DNA from: a virus
Strand: one strand, 5' to 3'
Virus record (IMG/VR): IMGVR_UViG_3300048922_000453
Location: 1 to 37,590 of that record
DNA length: 37,590 nucleotides
Positions 17,152 through 24,072 of this stretch are shown here, one piece after another. Under the pieces are notes generated by a model, which ran no database searches, was not told the DNA's origin, and saw nothing but the letters and a program-made list of their open reading frames with translations. Both the position numbers and the translations under genes were made by a program. How positions within the stretch are numbered: the stretch's first letter is position 1; each line of letters begins with the position of its first letter.

Positions 17152-17174
17152 AAAAGCGGCCCGAAGACCGCTTT
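17152..17174 (-). terminator. Possible leftward terminator after the capsid fusion
   Basis: Stem AAAGCGG/CCGCTTT with an 8-base loop is followed on the minus strand by TTTTA. The U tract is short, so termination may be partial. Confidence 0.55.
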
Positions 17175-17179
17175 AATGA

Positions 17180-18484
17180 TTAGCTGCCTGATCCAGTCAG
17201 AGAGCCATACACAAACGCTTCAGGACGATACACCGCCAGCGCCAGACGCTCTTCACAACGGATAGTGATCATGTTTTTCTCAAAGTCGTCGGCGTTTTCG
17301 CTGGAAACCACAACGTTTGCTTCTTCGCGGTCGAAAATCTGCGCACCGGAATTGAACGCACCCGTCAGGAATTTACCCAGGAACTGAGCAGCTTCGGTGG
17401 CTACGACTGGCAGGCCCCACAGGGTAGGCGTGGTCAGCTGTGATGGATTAGCCAGAATGTAACGCCCCAGCGTATCCTTGCTCAGTTCGATTTTCGCCCA
17501 GTCGGTAAAGTGCAGCACGTGACCGGACGCCGGAAAACGGGCAAGCTGCGCCTGCAACATAGCCAGACGAAGAATGTCGATCCCCGTCTCATTCTGAACA
17601 GCAAACGCTGCACTGAATGGCTTGGCCTGAGGAATGATGCCCGCCAGATGAGCGCCGGTGCCGTCACCGAAAAGAATTTCCTGCTCTTCAACGTAGGAAA
17701 GACCGTAACGCATCTCCGCATCTACGGTGGACTGCAGCTGAGCAAAGTCATCCAGAATCTGCTTTGAAGCCTTGAACATGTGAGCAATCGTGCGCACAGC
17801 CGTGGTCTTCTCGGCGAATTCGATTTCGCTGTAAGGTTTGGTGGTGTTTTCAGGCACCACTGAAGCCTTGTTGGTGAAGCCCGTCTGCTGAACATAATAA
17901 ATCGTGTTGGACTGCGTGCGGCCCGGTGCGATCAGGTCACGGATGAAAAGCCGCTGCTTAGGCGCGGTGTCAATACCGGGAAGGCGCTGAGGTGCCACAA
18001 TCTGACCCGGCACATCAACAGTGGTAAGCGCGGCTTTCACAGGTACCGAAATACGCTTATTACCTTCCAAGCTTGAGCGGATACCCGACGAAACTGTTGA
18101 TTTGGCATTTTTACGTGCCACTTCGTTATAAGCGGTACGGAACCGGCGAACCATTACCGGATCGCCATCATCATCCATAATCTGTTTGCCGCTCATTTCA
18201 TCAATCAGCGGAATGGTGAATCCAAAAAGGTTTATCAGGATGAAGATGTGCCAGGGCATCAGCTCAATCGGCTTGCCCGCCAGAGCACCTTTCACATGCG
18301 GAACGAAGTTATAGAAGTCGAGAATGTGCTGGGCGCGGTCCTCACTGAAGTAGATACCGCGTTCCGGCCCGTGTTCTAAATCATTGAGGAATCTCTGGCA
18401 CGCCAGGCGCACCAGTTCGCCAGCAACGATCTCGCCAGCCAGCACGCTTTCTGCGTACTGAATACCAGCCTGAACAGTTGCCAT
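17180..18484 (-). CDS. In-frame fusion: terminase large subunit N-terminus to major capsid C-terminus
   Basis: The 434-residue frame is chimeric. Residues 1-130 are the N-terminus of an HK97-type TerL (RFLNDLEHGPERGI, MPWHIFILINLFGF, RRFRTAYNEVARKNAKST), ending at the Walker A. From about residue 136 (SSLEGNKRI onward) it is the mature part of an HK97-type major capsid protein: QRLFIRDLIAPGRTQSN, RTIAHMFKASKQILDD, LFGDGTGAHLAGI, LWGLPVVAT, FEKNMITI. Missing are the rest of the TerL ATPase and nuclease, the portal, the protease and the capsid delta domain. Probable cause is a deletion of about 3-4 kb, estimated from usual gene sizes. The frame is open across the junction (about 18065-18094). 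The product should be neither a working terminase nor an assembling capsid subunit. An assembly error is the main alternative. Confidence 0.9.
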   Translation of the reverse strand: MATVQAGIQYAESVLAGEIVAGELVRLACQRFLNDLEHGPERGIYFSEDRAQHILDFYNFVPHVKGALAGKPIELMPWHIFILINLFGFTIPLIDEMSGKQIMDDDGDPVMVRRFRTAYNEVARKNAKSTVSSGIRSSLEGNKRISVPVKAALTTVDVPGQIVAPQRLPGIDTAPKQRLFIRDLIAPGRTQSNTIYYVQQTGFTNKASVVPENTTKPYSEIEFAEKTTAVRTIAHMFKASKQILDDFAQLQSTVDAEMRYGLSYVEEQEILFGDGTGAHLAGIIPQAKPFSAAFAVQNETGIDILRLAMLQAQLARFPASGHVLHFTDWAKIELSKDTLGRYILANPSQLTTPTLWGLPVVATEAAQFLGKFLTGAFNSGAQIFDREEANVVVSSENADDFEKNMITIRCEERLALAVYRPEAFVYGSLTGSGS

Positions 18485-18487
18485 TCA

Positions 18488-18961
18488 TCATTTGCGCTTT
18501 TTAAGAAACTCTTCCAGAGGATCGGCTTCGGCTGGCCCGGATGCGCCAACCTTGGAACGGCTGGCCGGGGTCATGCCAAATTCAGAGAGCATTGCCCGGA
18601 TGCGCTTCCACGCATCGGACTTCATCACTGCTGCCGGATGTGCTTTAACAATATCCTCACCAGTAGCTGACACCGTTTTATAGGTGTAGCCCTCTTCAGT
18701 AAGAACATCGCAATGTTGCCGGTACTCGGTGTAAGCCTCGATCAGCAACTCAAGCGCTTTACCGTCGAGAGTGGTCATCACTCCGACAGCATCAAGTTCT
18801 TCGCCGATTCGTTTGAACCAGTACTTCCCCATCTTGTCCAGATGCTTCGGAATTGGGGGTACCCCAGAAGGGGGTTTTGGCTCTTTTTTGTTTACTGCCC
18901 GTTTTGATGGGTTCCCCTTCACCAAAGCCAGATGTGTCGGGGTTTTCGGTGGTCCTGGCAT
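18488..18961 (-). CDS. Terminase small subunit (P27/HK97 type)
   Basis: A 157-residue DNA-recognition subunit of the packaging terminase. The start MPGPPKTPTHLALVKGNPSKR is typical of the P27/HK97 gp1 family, followed by helices with WFKRIGEELDAVGVMTTLDG and LLIEAYTEYRQ. It ends immediately before the TerL-derived fusion gene. It looks complete, but its large-subunit partner is truncated. The interval upstream of it is the expected position of cos. Confidence 0.92.
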   Translation of the reverse strand: MPGPPKTPTHLALVKGNPSKRAVNKKEPKPPSGVPPIPKHLDKMGKYWFKRIGEELDAVGVMTTLDGKALELLIEAYTEYRQHCDVLTEEGYTYKTVSATGEDIVKAHPAAVMKSDAWKRIRAMLSEFGMTPASRSKVGASGPAEADPLEEFLKKRK

Positions 18962-19181
18962 AATCGAAAACTCCTATTAATAACTGGTTGGGGGACCCCA
19001 AAAAAAGTTTTCTAACCTGCGGCGGTGTGAAAAAGGGTTAGGCGGCGGTCCTGAAAGGCGAAAGGGGGGAACTTTCGACCCGCCCTCCCCCTTCAAAAAC
19101 CACTCAAATGATAGTCATTCTCATCTGAGACGTGACCGCACCAAAACGGTGCACCCTGACAGCATGAAACGATAACCATTA
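18962..19181. other. Probable cos / terminase-binding interval
   Basis: A 220-bp non-coding gap lies between HNH and terminase small subunit genes, the place of cos in HK97-like genomes. Inside it, 10-bp inverted repeats TCAAATGATA (19104-19113) and TATCATTTGA (19180-19189) flank a second palindrome, GCACC/GGTGC at about 19138-19153. The repeats could be terminase-binding sites. They also resemble Fur boxes. The exact nick sites cannot be read from sequence alone. Confidence 0.55.
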
Positions 19182-19532
19182 TCATTTGAATCTGTCTCTG
19201 GCTGTCTTTGCCTTGTGGCACGGCCAGCACAAAGCCTGAAGGTTGCTGTCGTCATCGGTACCCCCATGTGCTTTCGGAATGATGTGGTCAACCGTCTTAG
19301 CTGCTGTGGGTCTGCCCTTTCGCAGGCACTCCTGACAGAGGTGCCGATCGCGCTCAAGAACTCTCGCACGTCTGACATCCCATTGACTGCCATATCCGCG
19401 CTCATGCCTGCTTTGACCGCGTTGATGCTGTTGCCAGCCCTCATTGATATGGTCAGCACAGTAACCTGAGCGATCAGTTGTTGTCTTCCCGCACCCATGC
19501 TTGCGGCATGCTCTCGGTATTCGTTGTGGCAT
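19182..19532 (-). CDS. HNH endonuclease, packaging-associated
   Basis: A 116-residue HNH protein (start MPQRIPRACRKHGCG). CRKHGCGKTT...GYCADH looks like an N-terminal zinc knuckle. The core is CQECLRKGRPTAAKTVDHIIPKAHGG followed by NLQALCWPCHKAK, with the HNH His, Asn and His present. HK97 gp74-type HNH proteins next to cos act with terminase in DNA packaging. ATG at 19532 is chosen for GGAG 5 nt upstream; it overlaps the preceding glycosyltransferase by 59 nt in another frame. With TerL truncated, its packaging role is probably idle here. Confidence 0.88.
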   Translation of the reverse strand: MPQRIPRACRKHGCGKTTTDRSGYCADHINEGWQQHQRGQSRHERGYGSQWDVRRARVLERDRHLCQECLRKGRPTAAKTVDHIIPKAHGGTDDDSNLQALCWPCHKAKTARDRFK

Positions 19533-20115
19533 CCAGTCTCCACGCCCTGCGGCGCTCTGTGCGTTTCTGGTTGTCCTGGTGCCGCTCAACAGTCGGCAGG
19601 TCAGCGTGATCCACAAGTGAGTAGCACGGGTAGATAACATCACCGCAATACGCATCACCTACTGCATAGTCAGCTGGCTTGCTGCTATCCCATCGCCGCA
19701 GCACATCATCAATACGATGATGAGGAATGCTGTAGCAGACGCCGTGTATCAGCCTGCTCATGGTGATGTAGTCCGTCTGGCGCTGGTCACTATCGATAAG
19801 CTTTGTCGCTACTTCAGACTGATACTGTGGTGGTCGGCCAGTCCCCAGATAGAATGACAGGAGATCGTCAGGGAACCTGTTAAGCCAGGCTTTTACCTTA
19901 TCGGTGAACCCATCGACCAGCAGTGCATCATCTTCCATGATAACCACCCGGCAATCCTGCTGAGCGGCCCATTCGATAGCGCGGCGGTGATTAGCATTTG
20001 CACCACCATCTTTATCATCAAGCAGGAAGTGCGCTCCCAGAGTGAGCTTCAGAATCATCACCGCTTCAAGTCGTGAGTGATGTGCAACGATGGCAAACTT
20101 TATTTGTGTTTCCAC
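19474..20115 (-). CDS. Putative glycosyltransferase (single domain)
   Basis: A 213-residue protein with features of a GT-A glycosyltransferase: N-terminal FAIVAHHSRLEAV, a middle ANHRRAIEWAAQQ and a DXD-like metal site E61-D-D in VVIMEDDALLVDGF. The C-terminal part holds HGVCYSIPHHRIDDVL. It overlaps the next glycosyltransferase by 16 nt and the HNH gene by 59 nt, so all three are one transcript. The acceptor is unknown; host surface polysaccharide, virion protein or DNA are all possible. No membrane segment is seen. Confidence 0.72.
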   Translation of the reverse strand: METQIKFAIVAHHSRLEAVMILKLTLGAHFLLDDKDGGANANHRRAIEWAAQQDCRVVIMEDDALLVDGFTDKVKAWLNRFPDDLLSFYLGTGRPPQYQSEVATKLIDSDQRQTDYITMSRLIHGVCYSIPHHRIDDVLRRWDSSKPADYAVGDAYCGDVIYPCYSLVDHADLPTVERHQDNQKRTERRRAWRLDATTNTESMPQAWVREDNN

Positions 20116-21557
20116 CAGGCAAACTCCTTACCGATGCCATCTGACTTAAAAACTGTATGTACGCTGGGACCGGTAACCAGCCTGTCGCTGTAGCGATGTG
20201 CGACGATGCCGAACGCCATCATGTCACCAACAGCAGAGGCCGATGATTCCTGCCCCCAGAAGCGCAGCGATTCGATGTGGTAATACAGCCGGACGATGCC
20301 ATGCGCGATTTCCATCACATCATTGCGTGTGCCACCGAGCAGGCCAGCGTTAAGCATCACCTCATTACGGTGCGCATTAATGAACGCCTGATAGGTTGAT
20401 TCGGGGTGCGACTGCTTAGCCCAAGGATCGGCATAGGTTTTTGGTTCAGAACCTGCGTAAATTTTGCCGGGTTCCATTTCTCCCCATGGCTCTCGCAGCA
20501 TCTGAACGTCAGTACCATCGGTACACCAGACGAAGTGATATTCAGGGTGATCGCGAAGGTGCTGCCAGACATGCAGCCAGCGCCGAAAATAGACGTTCAT
20601 TTTCACATTAGGGACGGCTACAAGCGAAGCCCCTGCAGGTGCGGTAGTCAGCTCATCAGCCAGCACCACTGCGTCACCACCTTTTACCGACGCGGCCCAC
20701 TTAGCCAGCAGGTCTGGCGATGCAGTCATTTTGGTGCCGCGCTGTGGGTCAGGTTGACTTGTCAGTAACGTGGTGATCACCACATTGCGCTGCTGGCGGT
20801 ACTTTGCGTAACCGGTATAACCATTGTTACGGCGCTCGTTGTGAATGGTCACATTGCGCTTAACCTGCGCTTCACGGTCTGGCTTTGGTACTGAACGCTC
20901 TATTGCCTGATTCTCATCAAGTGAGTAAATCAGCTTGTCTGAGCCAACGACATCAGCGAACGCCCAGCTGGTTAACCCGGCGTTGTGGATGCGCAGCGCT
21001 AAATCAGAGTGTTCATACATGCCACGCTGATAGATGGGATCGAAACCGCCAACCTTCTCAATGGCGCTACGGTGGTAATAGAGCATCACGCCGCGCTGAC
21101 CGGTATAGGCTACATGCTGGTCATCACGATAAAGCACCGCAATGTCATTCAATTTTTGCCCGGTGGCGAAGTCCTGAAACTGGTAAGCCAGATGCGGCTC
21201 AGGCGATTTGATGTAGGGCTGTTCCCATCCGCCAGCAATCGGCCAGGCATCATCGTCCCACAAGAACAGGTGCTCACAACCGGCGTCAATCAGCGCTTCA
21301 AGGCTGGCGTTTTTCGCGGCCACGATACCGTGGGAAACATCATGCCGAATGACCCTGACGCCTTCCGGAACTGTCACTGGTTTGGTTGAGCCGTCATCAA
21401 TAACAACCACCACAGCACCGACCGGCAAATACTTCAGATGGTAGTCCAGTGCACGGGATATAACGTCATGGCGGTTATGGGTGCTGATTGCTATACCAAC
21501 ATTTGAACCGCAACCAAGTAACGGCCCGTATTGCACACCATCAATCACAACGTCCAT
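20100..21557 (-). CDS. Two-domain glycosyltransferase (GT2-like N-terminus)
   Basis: A 485-residue protein with two apparent GT-A units. The first (about 15-215) has NVGIAISTHNRHDVI, VVVIDDGST, and a D101-D-D in LFLWDDDAWP, followed by GVMLYYHRSAIEKVGGFD, as in family 2 enzymes. The second (about 258-480) starts NVVITTLLTSQPD and has a DXD-like D347-G-T-D in FVWCTDGTDVQML. It is soluble by inspection. Its neighbours are a second glycosyltransferase and the HNH/cos module. Two catalytic domains suggest addition of a disaccharide or two different sugars. Substrate and target are not predictable. Confidence 0.8.
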   Translation of the reverse strand: MDVVIDGVQYGPLLGCGSNVGIAISTHNRHDVISRALDYHLKYLPVGAVVVVIDDGSTKPVTVPEGVRVIRHDVSHGIVAAKNASLEALIDAGCEHLFLWDDDAWPIAGGWEQPYIKSPEPHLAYQFQDFATGQKLNDIAVLYRDDQHVAYTGQRGVMLYYHRSAIEKVGGFDPIYQRGMYEHSDLALRIHNAGLTSWAFADVVGSDKLIYSLDENQAIERSVPKPDREAQVKRNVTIHNERRNNGYTGYAKYRQQRNVVITTLLTSQPDPQRGTKMTASPDLLAKWAASVKGGDAVVLADELTTAPAGASLVAVPNVKMNVYFRRWLHVWQHLRDHPEYHFVWCTDGTDVQMLREPWGEMEPGKIYAGSEPKTYADPWAKQSHPESTYQAFINAHRNEVMLNAGLLGGTRNDVMEIAHGIVRLYYHIESLRFWGQESSASAVGDMMAFGIVAHRYSDRLVTGPSVHTVFKSDGIGKEFAWWKHK

Positions 21558-21679
21558 TATTCAGAGTTTCCTGCTGGCTGGATATAGTAAACCCTCGGCA
21601 ATGGTGAGACCACCAGCCGAAGATTCATTGTGTTTATGCTGAAAAGTGAACTCACTGAATGAAGTTTTCAGTACAAACT

Positions 21680-21701
21680 AAAAACCGCCCGAAGACGGTT
21701 T
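21680..21701 (-). terminator. Leftward terminator of the AT-rich moron
   Basis: Stem AAACCG/CGGTTT with loop TCTTCGGG is followed by TTTTT on the minus strand, 6 nt after the stop of the 189-residue gene. Confidence 0.8.
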
Positions 21702-21707
21702 GGTCAC

Positions 21708-22277
21708 TTATGGCAATATGAACTCTAGCTTAGCGATATTAGGTGGCAGTTGGATTTTAATATCTTGCACATCATGCCAAAAAAGTCGGTATTCTTGCTG
21801 CCACTCGTCATAAGTCGACTTCAAAAAATGGTTTCTATGGTGCGAAGCTGTATAGGAACAACGCCCATCTATGCCTTTAACACCAGTATAATCATCAATT
21901 AACTTTTTCAGCGTGGCAACATCGTCAATCCTTACGCATGCTTTTTTGCCTAGTTTTTTTGCTATAAACTTGCTTTTTTTTTCGCATAAGCAAATAACCA
22001 AACCATCCTCATGGTAACGGGTCACTGTTCCATCAATGACTTCCCCACCAAAATTATTTCCCTCAAAAACCACCCCCATTACACCATCTCCAAATTTAAT
22101 GTAGGGGTTTATTCTTTTTACATCAAAAGTCGAGCTGTCGATAAGGTTCTCATCAGGCGTATAGATACCAGCCCTATCTTCCCTTCTGTATCGACTTGCT
22201 ACATAAAAAGGGACTACTCCCCCGCTAATCCAAGCATCAGCCCAATCAGCATGAGTCAGGTATAGATATAAGCTCAA
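21708..22277 (-). CDS. Free-standing moron, unknown 189-residue protein
   Basis: The gene starts at TTG (22277) with GGAGG 5 nt upstream; no ATG occurs for many codons, so TTG is well supported. The protein begins MSLYLYLTHADWADAWISGG, with PFYVASRYRREDRAGIYTPDE close behind. The C-terminal part is basic and aromatic (SYTASHHRNHFLKS). There is no signal peptide or membrane segment. The gene is AT-rich compared with its neighbours and has its own perfect TATAAT promoter and intrinsic terminator, so it can be expressed in the lysogen. That profile fits superinfection exclusion, defence or toxin genes, but I do not recognise the family. Confidence 0.75.
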   Translation of the reverse strand: MSLYLYLTHADWADAWISGGVVPFYVASRYRREDRAGIYTPDENLIDSSTFDVKRINPYIKFGDGVMGVVFEGNNFGGEVIDGTVTRYHEDGLVICLCEKKSKFIAKKLGKKACVRIDDVATLKKLIDDYTGVKGIDGRCSYTASHHRNHFLKSTYDEWQQEYRLFWHDVQDIKIQLPPNIAKLEFILP

Positions 22278-22302
22278 TTTAACCTCCGTTTCATTCGCAG
22301 AG

Positions 22303-22332
22303 ATTATAGTTCAGCTCATAAATCATTCCCAA
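22303..22332 (-). promoter_or_regulatory. Sigma70 promoter of the AT-rich moron
   Basis: On the minus strand TTGGGA (bases 22332-22327), an 18-bp spacer and a perfect TATAAT (22308-22303) precede the GGAGG-TTG start of the 189-residue gene. Confidence 0.7.
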
Positions 22333-22491
22333 CTAAGGCTTTGCTAAAAGTTGAGAATCTTGCAAATGAAACGTTCACCGCGTGGCTGCCAGGTCTATTT
22401 TGTGTCTTATAGGAGACAAATGAGGTTTTGATATTTTCACTCACAATAGAACACGAAGCTTTCATTCAGAAAATCTATTGAGGAGGTTTTA

Positions 22492-22578
22492 ATGCACCAT
22501 GACTGGATTATCTTAGCTATCGCCTATGCACCAACCATAAACAGCATAGTCACGCTGATTTTCATGCACCTAAAGTAA
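22492..22578 (+). CDS. Candidate small membrane peptide (28 residues)
   Basis: A very strong AGGAGG precedes an ATG-started 28-codon frame (MHHDWIILAIAYAP, ending LIFMHLK), predicted to be one membrane helix. The pattern of an Asp near the start, a hydrophobic helix with Ala-Pro inside and a basic end is reminiscent of Fst/Ldr-type type I toxins. It runs opposite to the lysis and moron genes. A hairpin (AGGCGCA/TGCGCCT) follows it at about 22586-22612 within outer TCATCA/TGATGA arms. Upstream, at 22433, GGAG precedes another ATG that gives only M-R-F-stop. No antisense promoter was found by eye. Confidence 0.45.
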   Translation: MHHDWIILAIAYAPTINSIVTLIFMHLK

Positions 22579-22618
22579 TCATCATCAGGCGCACTCGTAA
22601 ATGCGCCTTGTGATGAAC

Positions 22619-22858
22619 TCAGCAATCATCGTCCGGCTGAGCAACTGCACGGCAGCCGAACATGCAGGCGTGCTGCATTGATGTTTTTGCCTGGGCAATC
22701 CAGCGAGGGTCTGCGTCTGAGTCGTGCTTTAGCCGATCAAGATGCGAGATAAATTGACGACTTAATGCCTTGAGGCTATTCATCTCTGCAATATCTTGCT
22801 CGGAAAGGGTCCGATACCCCTTTACTGTGCTGCCGTCCTGCGGTTTTGCTTCGCTCAT
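22619..22858 (-). CDS. acb2: Acb2-like anti-CBASS cyclic-nucleotide sponge
   Basis: A 79-residue helical-hairpin protein. GYRTLSEQDIAEMNSLKAL (14-32) and DPRWIAQAKTSMQHACM (50-66) followed by AVAQP are the two conserved helical blocks I associate with the Acb2/Tad1 hairpin family, including the W in PRW and the C-terminal AxAxP. Acb2 proteins oligomerise and bind cyclic di- and trinucleotides made by CBASS, preventing abortive infection. The gene overlaps the 82-residue gene by ATGA. It would be expressed with the lysis genes from the late promoter. Assignment is by motif recall. Confidence 0.75.
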   Translation of the reverse strand: MSEAKPQDGSTVKGYRTLSEQDIAEMNSLKALSRQFISHLDRLKHDSDADPRWIAQAKTSMQHACMFGCRAVAQPDDDC

Positions 22859-23103
22859 AATGTTTTGGCCTTCTCAGTTGGCTGGATTGGCTTCACGTGC
22901 GTGAACATGAAGCCTTCATATGGCAGTGGCATGTAACAGGCCAGCAGTGTGATCAGGTCAAAGAACCACTCAGGCACACCGTTAGCAGCGCACACATCAG
23001 GTTCGCCTGATTCCATATTGCGTAAGTAAACCGGAACGATGTTGGCGAACAGGCCGGTATGCTCCCATTCGCTCTTATTAACCCTGCCGAAAAATACTGC
23101 CAT
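22855..23103 (-). CDS. Unknown protein coupled to the Acb2-like gene
   Basis: An 82-residue protein (MAVFFGRVNKSEWEH to QPTEKAKTL) with a central aromatic segment WFFDLITLLACYMPLPYEGF. ATG at 23103 is chosen for GAGG 6 nt upstream; it starts 2 bp after the Rz stop. Its stop overlaps the Acb2-like start, so the pair may act together. I do not recognise it. Confidence 0.7.
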   Translation of the reverse strand: MAVFFGRVNKSEWEHTGLFANIVPVYLRNMESGEPDVCAANGVPEWFFDLITLLACYMPLPYEGFMFTHVKPIQPTEKAKTL

Positions 23104-23105
23104 GG

Positions 23106-23576
23106 CTACCTCAAACACTGCTCATAGATATATTGCTGCAAAGCGGCTATTTGCTTTCCGGCGAGCTCGATTCGCTCTCTGAGGGTGAAATAATCCCGTT
23201 GAGATGCGTCAGTAAGTCGGTCGCTGGCTGCATCATCCACGCCGGTGGTGCCGGAGGCGTTACCTTTCGGGCAGATTGCGTTGAGGCGCAGCCCGCATTT
23301 ACCAGAACTAACGCACTGCTGAAGAGAATCAAGCTTAGCTTTGGCATCTGCCAGCTCCTTGGTGTATTTCGCATCAAGCGCGTCCACATCACGCTGTCTC
23401 GTCTGCATATAAGTGATGGTGTCATTAGCCAGCTTTAGGCTGCTGCTTGCCGTGTCACGCTGCGCCTTGTAGTCAATGGCATTGCCTCGGTAATAAAGCG
23501 CGAATGCTACTGAGGTGGCTAGTAGCAGCAGAACCAGCAGGATGAGTGCAGTGATCGCTTTAGCCTTTAAGGTCAT
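23106..23576 (-). CDS. Rz: Spanin inner-membrane subunit Rz
   Basis: A 156-residue i-spanin. It has an N-terminal membrane anchor (ALILLVLLLLATSVAFALYY) and a long periplasmic coiled coil (KAQRDTASSSLKLANDTI and DALDAKYTKELADAKAKL). It links to Rz1 to fuse inner and outer membranes in the last step of lysis. ATG at 23576 is preferred to GTG at 23582 because GGAG then has a 7-nt spacing. It overlaps the lysozyme end by 17 nt and carries Rz1 inside it in another frame. Confidence 0.92.
   Translation of the reverse strand: MTLKAKAITALILLVLLLLATSVAFALYYRGNAIDYKAQRDTASSSLKLANDTITYMQTRQRDVDALDAKYTKELADAKAKLDSLQQCVSSGKCGLRLNAICPKGNASGTTGVDDAASDRLTDASQRDYFTLRERIELAGKQIAALQQYIYEQCLR
23147..23347 (-). 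CDS. Rz1: Spanin outer-membrane lipoprotein Rz1 (nested in Rz)
   Basis: A 66-residue lipoprotein wholly embedded in Rz in another frame. It has a signal MPKLSLILFSSALVLVNAGC with lipobox VNAGC, and a proline-rich stretch TPPAPPAW typical of Rz1. AAGGAG lies about 7 nt upstream of the ATG, which settles the start. It is the outer-membrane half of the spanin complex. Confidence 0.9.
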   Translation of the reverse strand: MPKLSLILFSSALVLVNAGCASTQSARKVTPPAPPAWMMQPATDLLTHLNGIISPSESESSSPESK

Positions 23577-24069
23577 CGACACTCTCCGCCAGACACAATG
23601 AGCGCTCCATGTCTCGCCGGTTCATCAACCCGCGCCACTTCATACCACCGGCATATACCCAACGGCGCAATTCCTCACACGCACCCTCATGATCACCCGC
23701 GTTGAGCTTCTTCAGTAAAGTGGATTTTGAAAAGGCACTGGTGCCTACGTTGTACGTGAAGCTGTAAAGCGCTGCTCGCGGATACTCACCGAGCGGGACT
23801 TTAACCAGTGAATCGACTGTCTTTTTAACGGGCTTCAGGTCATTCCAAATCAGGCGATCACATTCTCGGTCGGTATACTTCCTGCCTTTGATGATGTCGG
23901 TGCCGGTGTGTCCGTCGCAGACAGTCCAGACGCCTGCCACATCTTTGTAAGGCTCGTACACCCTCCCCTCTACCCCATCTTTACCACCGAGGAACACCGT
24001 AGCGATAGCCATAGCTCCGCCACCCGCGACAGCAATAAGCTTATTGCGCAGGCTGTTTGACATAGCCAT
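23560..24069 (-). CDS. R: SAR endolysin (GH24 lysozyme, R21 type)
   Basis: A 169-residue muramidase with an N-terminal signal-anchor-release helix (NKLIAVAGGGAMAIATVFLGG), rich in Gly/Ala as in P21 R. The catalytic triad follows E-x8-D-x5-T: E34, D43 and T49 in the EGRVYEPYKDVAGVWT stretch. C51 lies next to the site as in R21. It is exported by Sec, held inactive at the membrane and released when the pinholin collapses the potential. The start at 24069 has GAGG 8 nt upstream. It follows the holin by 3 bp. Confidence 0.94.
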   Translation of the reverse strand: MAMSNSLRNKLIAVAGGGAMAIATVFLGGKDGVEGRVYEPYKDVAGVWTVCDGHTGTDIIKGRKYTDRECDRLIWNDLKPVKKTVDSLVKVPLGEYPRAALYSFTYNVGTSAFSKSTLLKKLNAGDHEGACEELRRWVYAGGMKWRGLMNRRDMERSLCLAESVDDLKG

Positions 24070-24072
24070 GGG

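Noticed and set aside
19109-19184. Two Fur-box-like sequences near HNH/TerS
   Set aside because: They form a symmetric pair within the expected cos interval and overlap a gene end rather than a promoter, so I do not annotate them as Fur sites; kept as an alternative.
19121-19543. 140-codon minus-strand frame across the cos interval
   Set aside because: It is the alternate frame of the HNH gene, with no ribosome-binding site and composition unlike a protein of this region.
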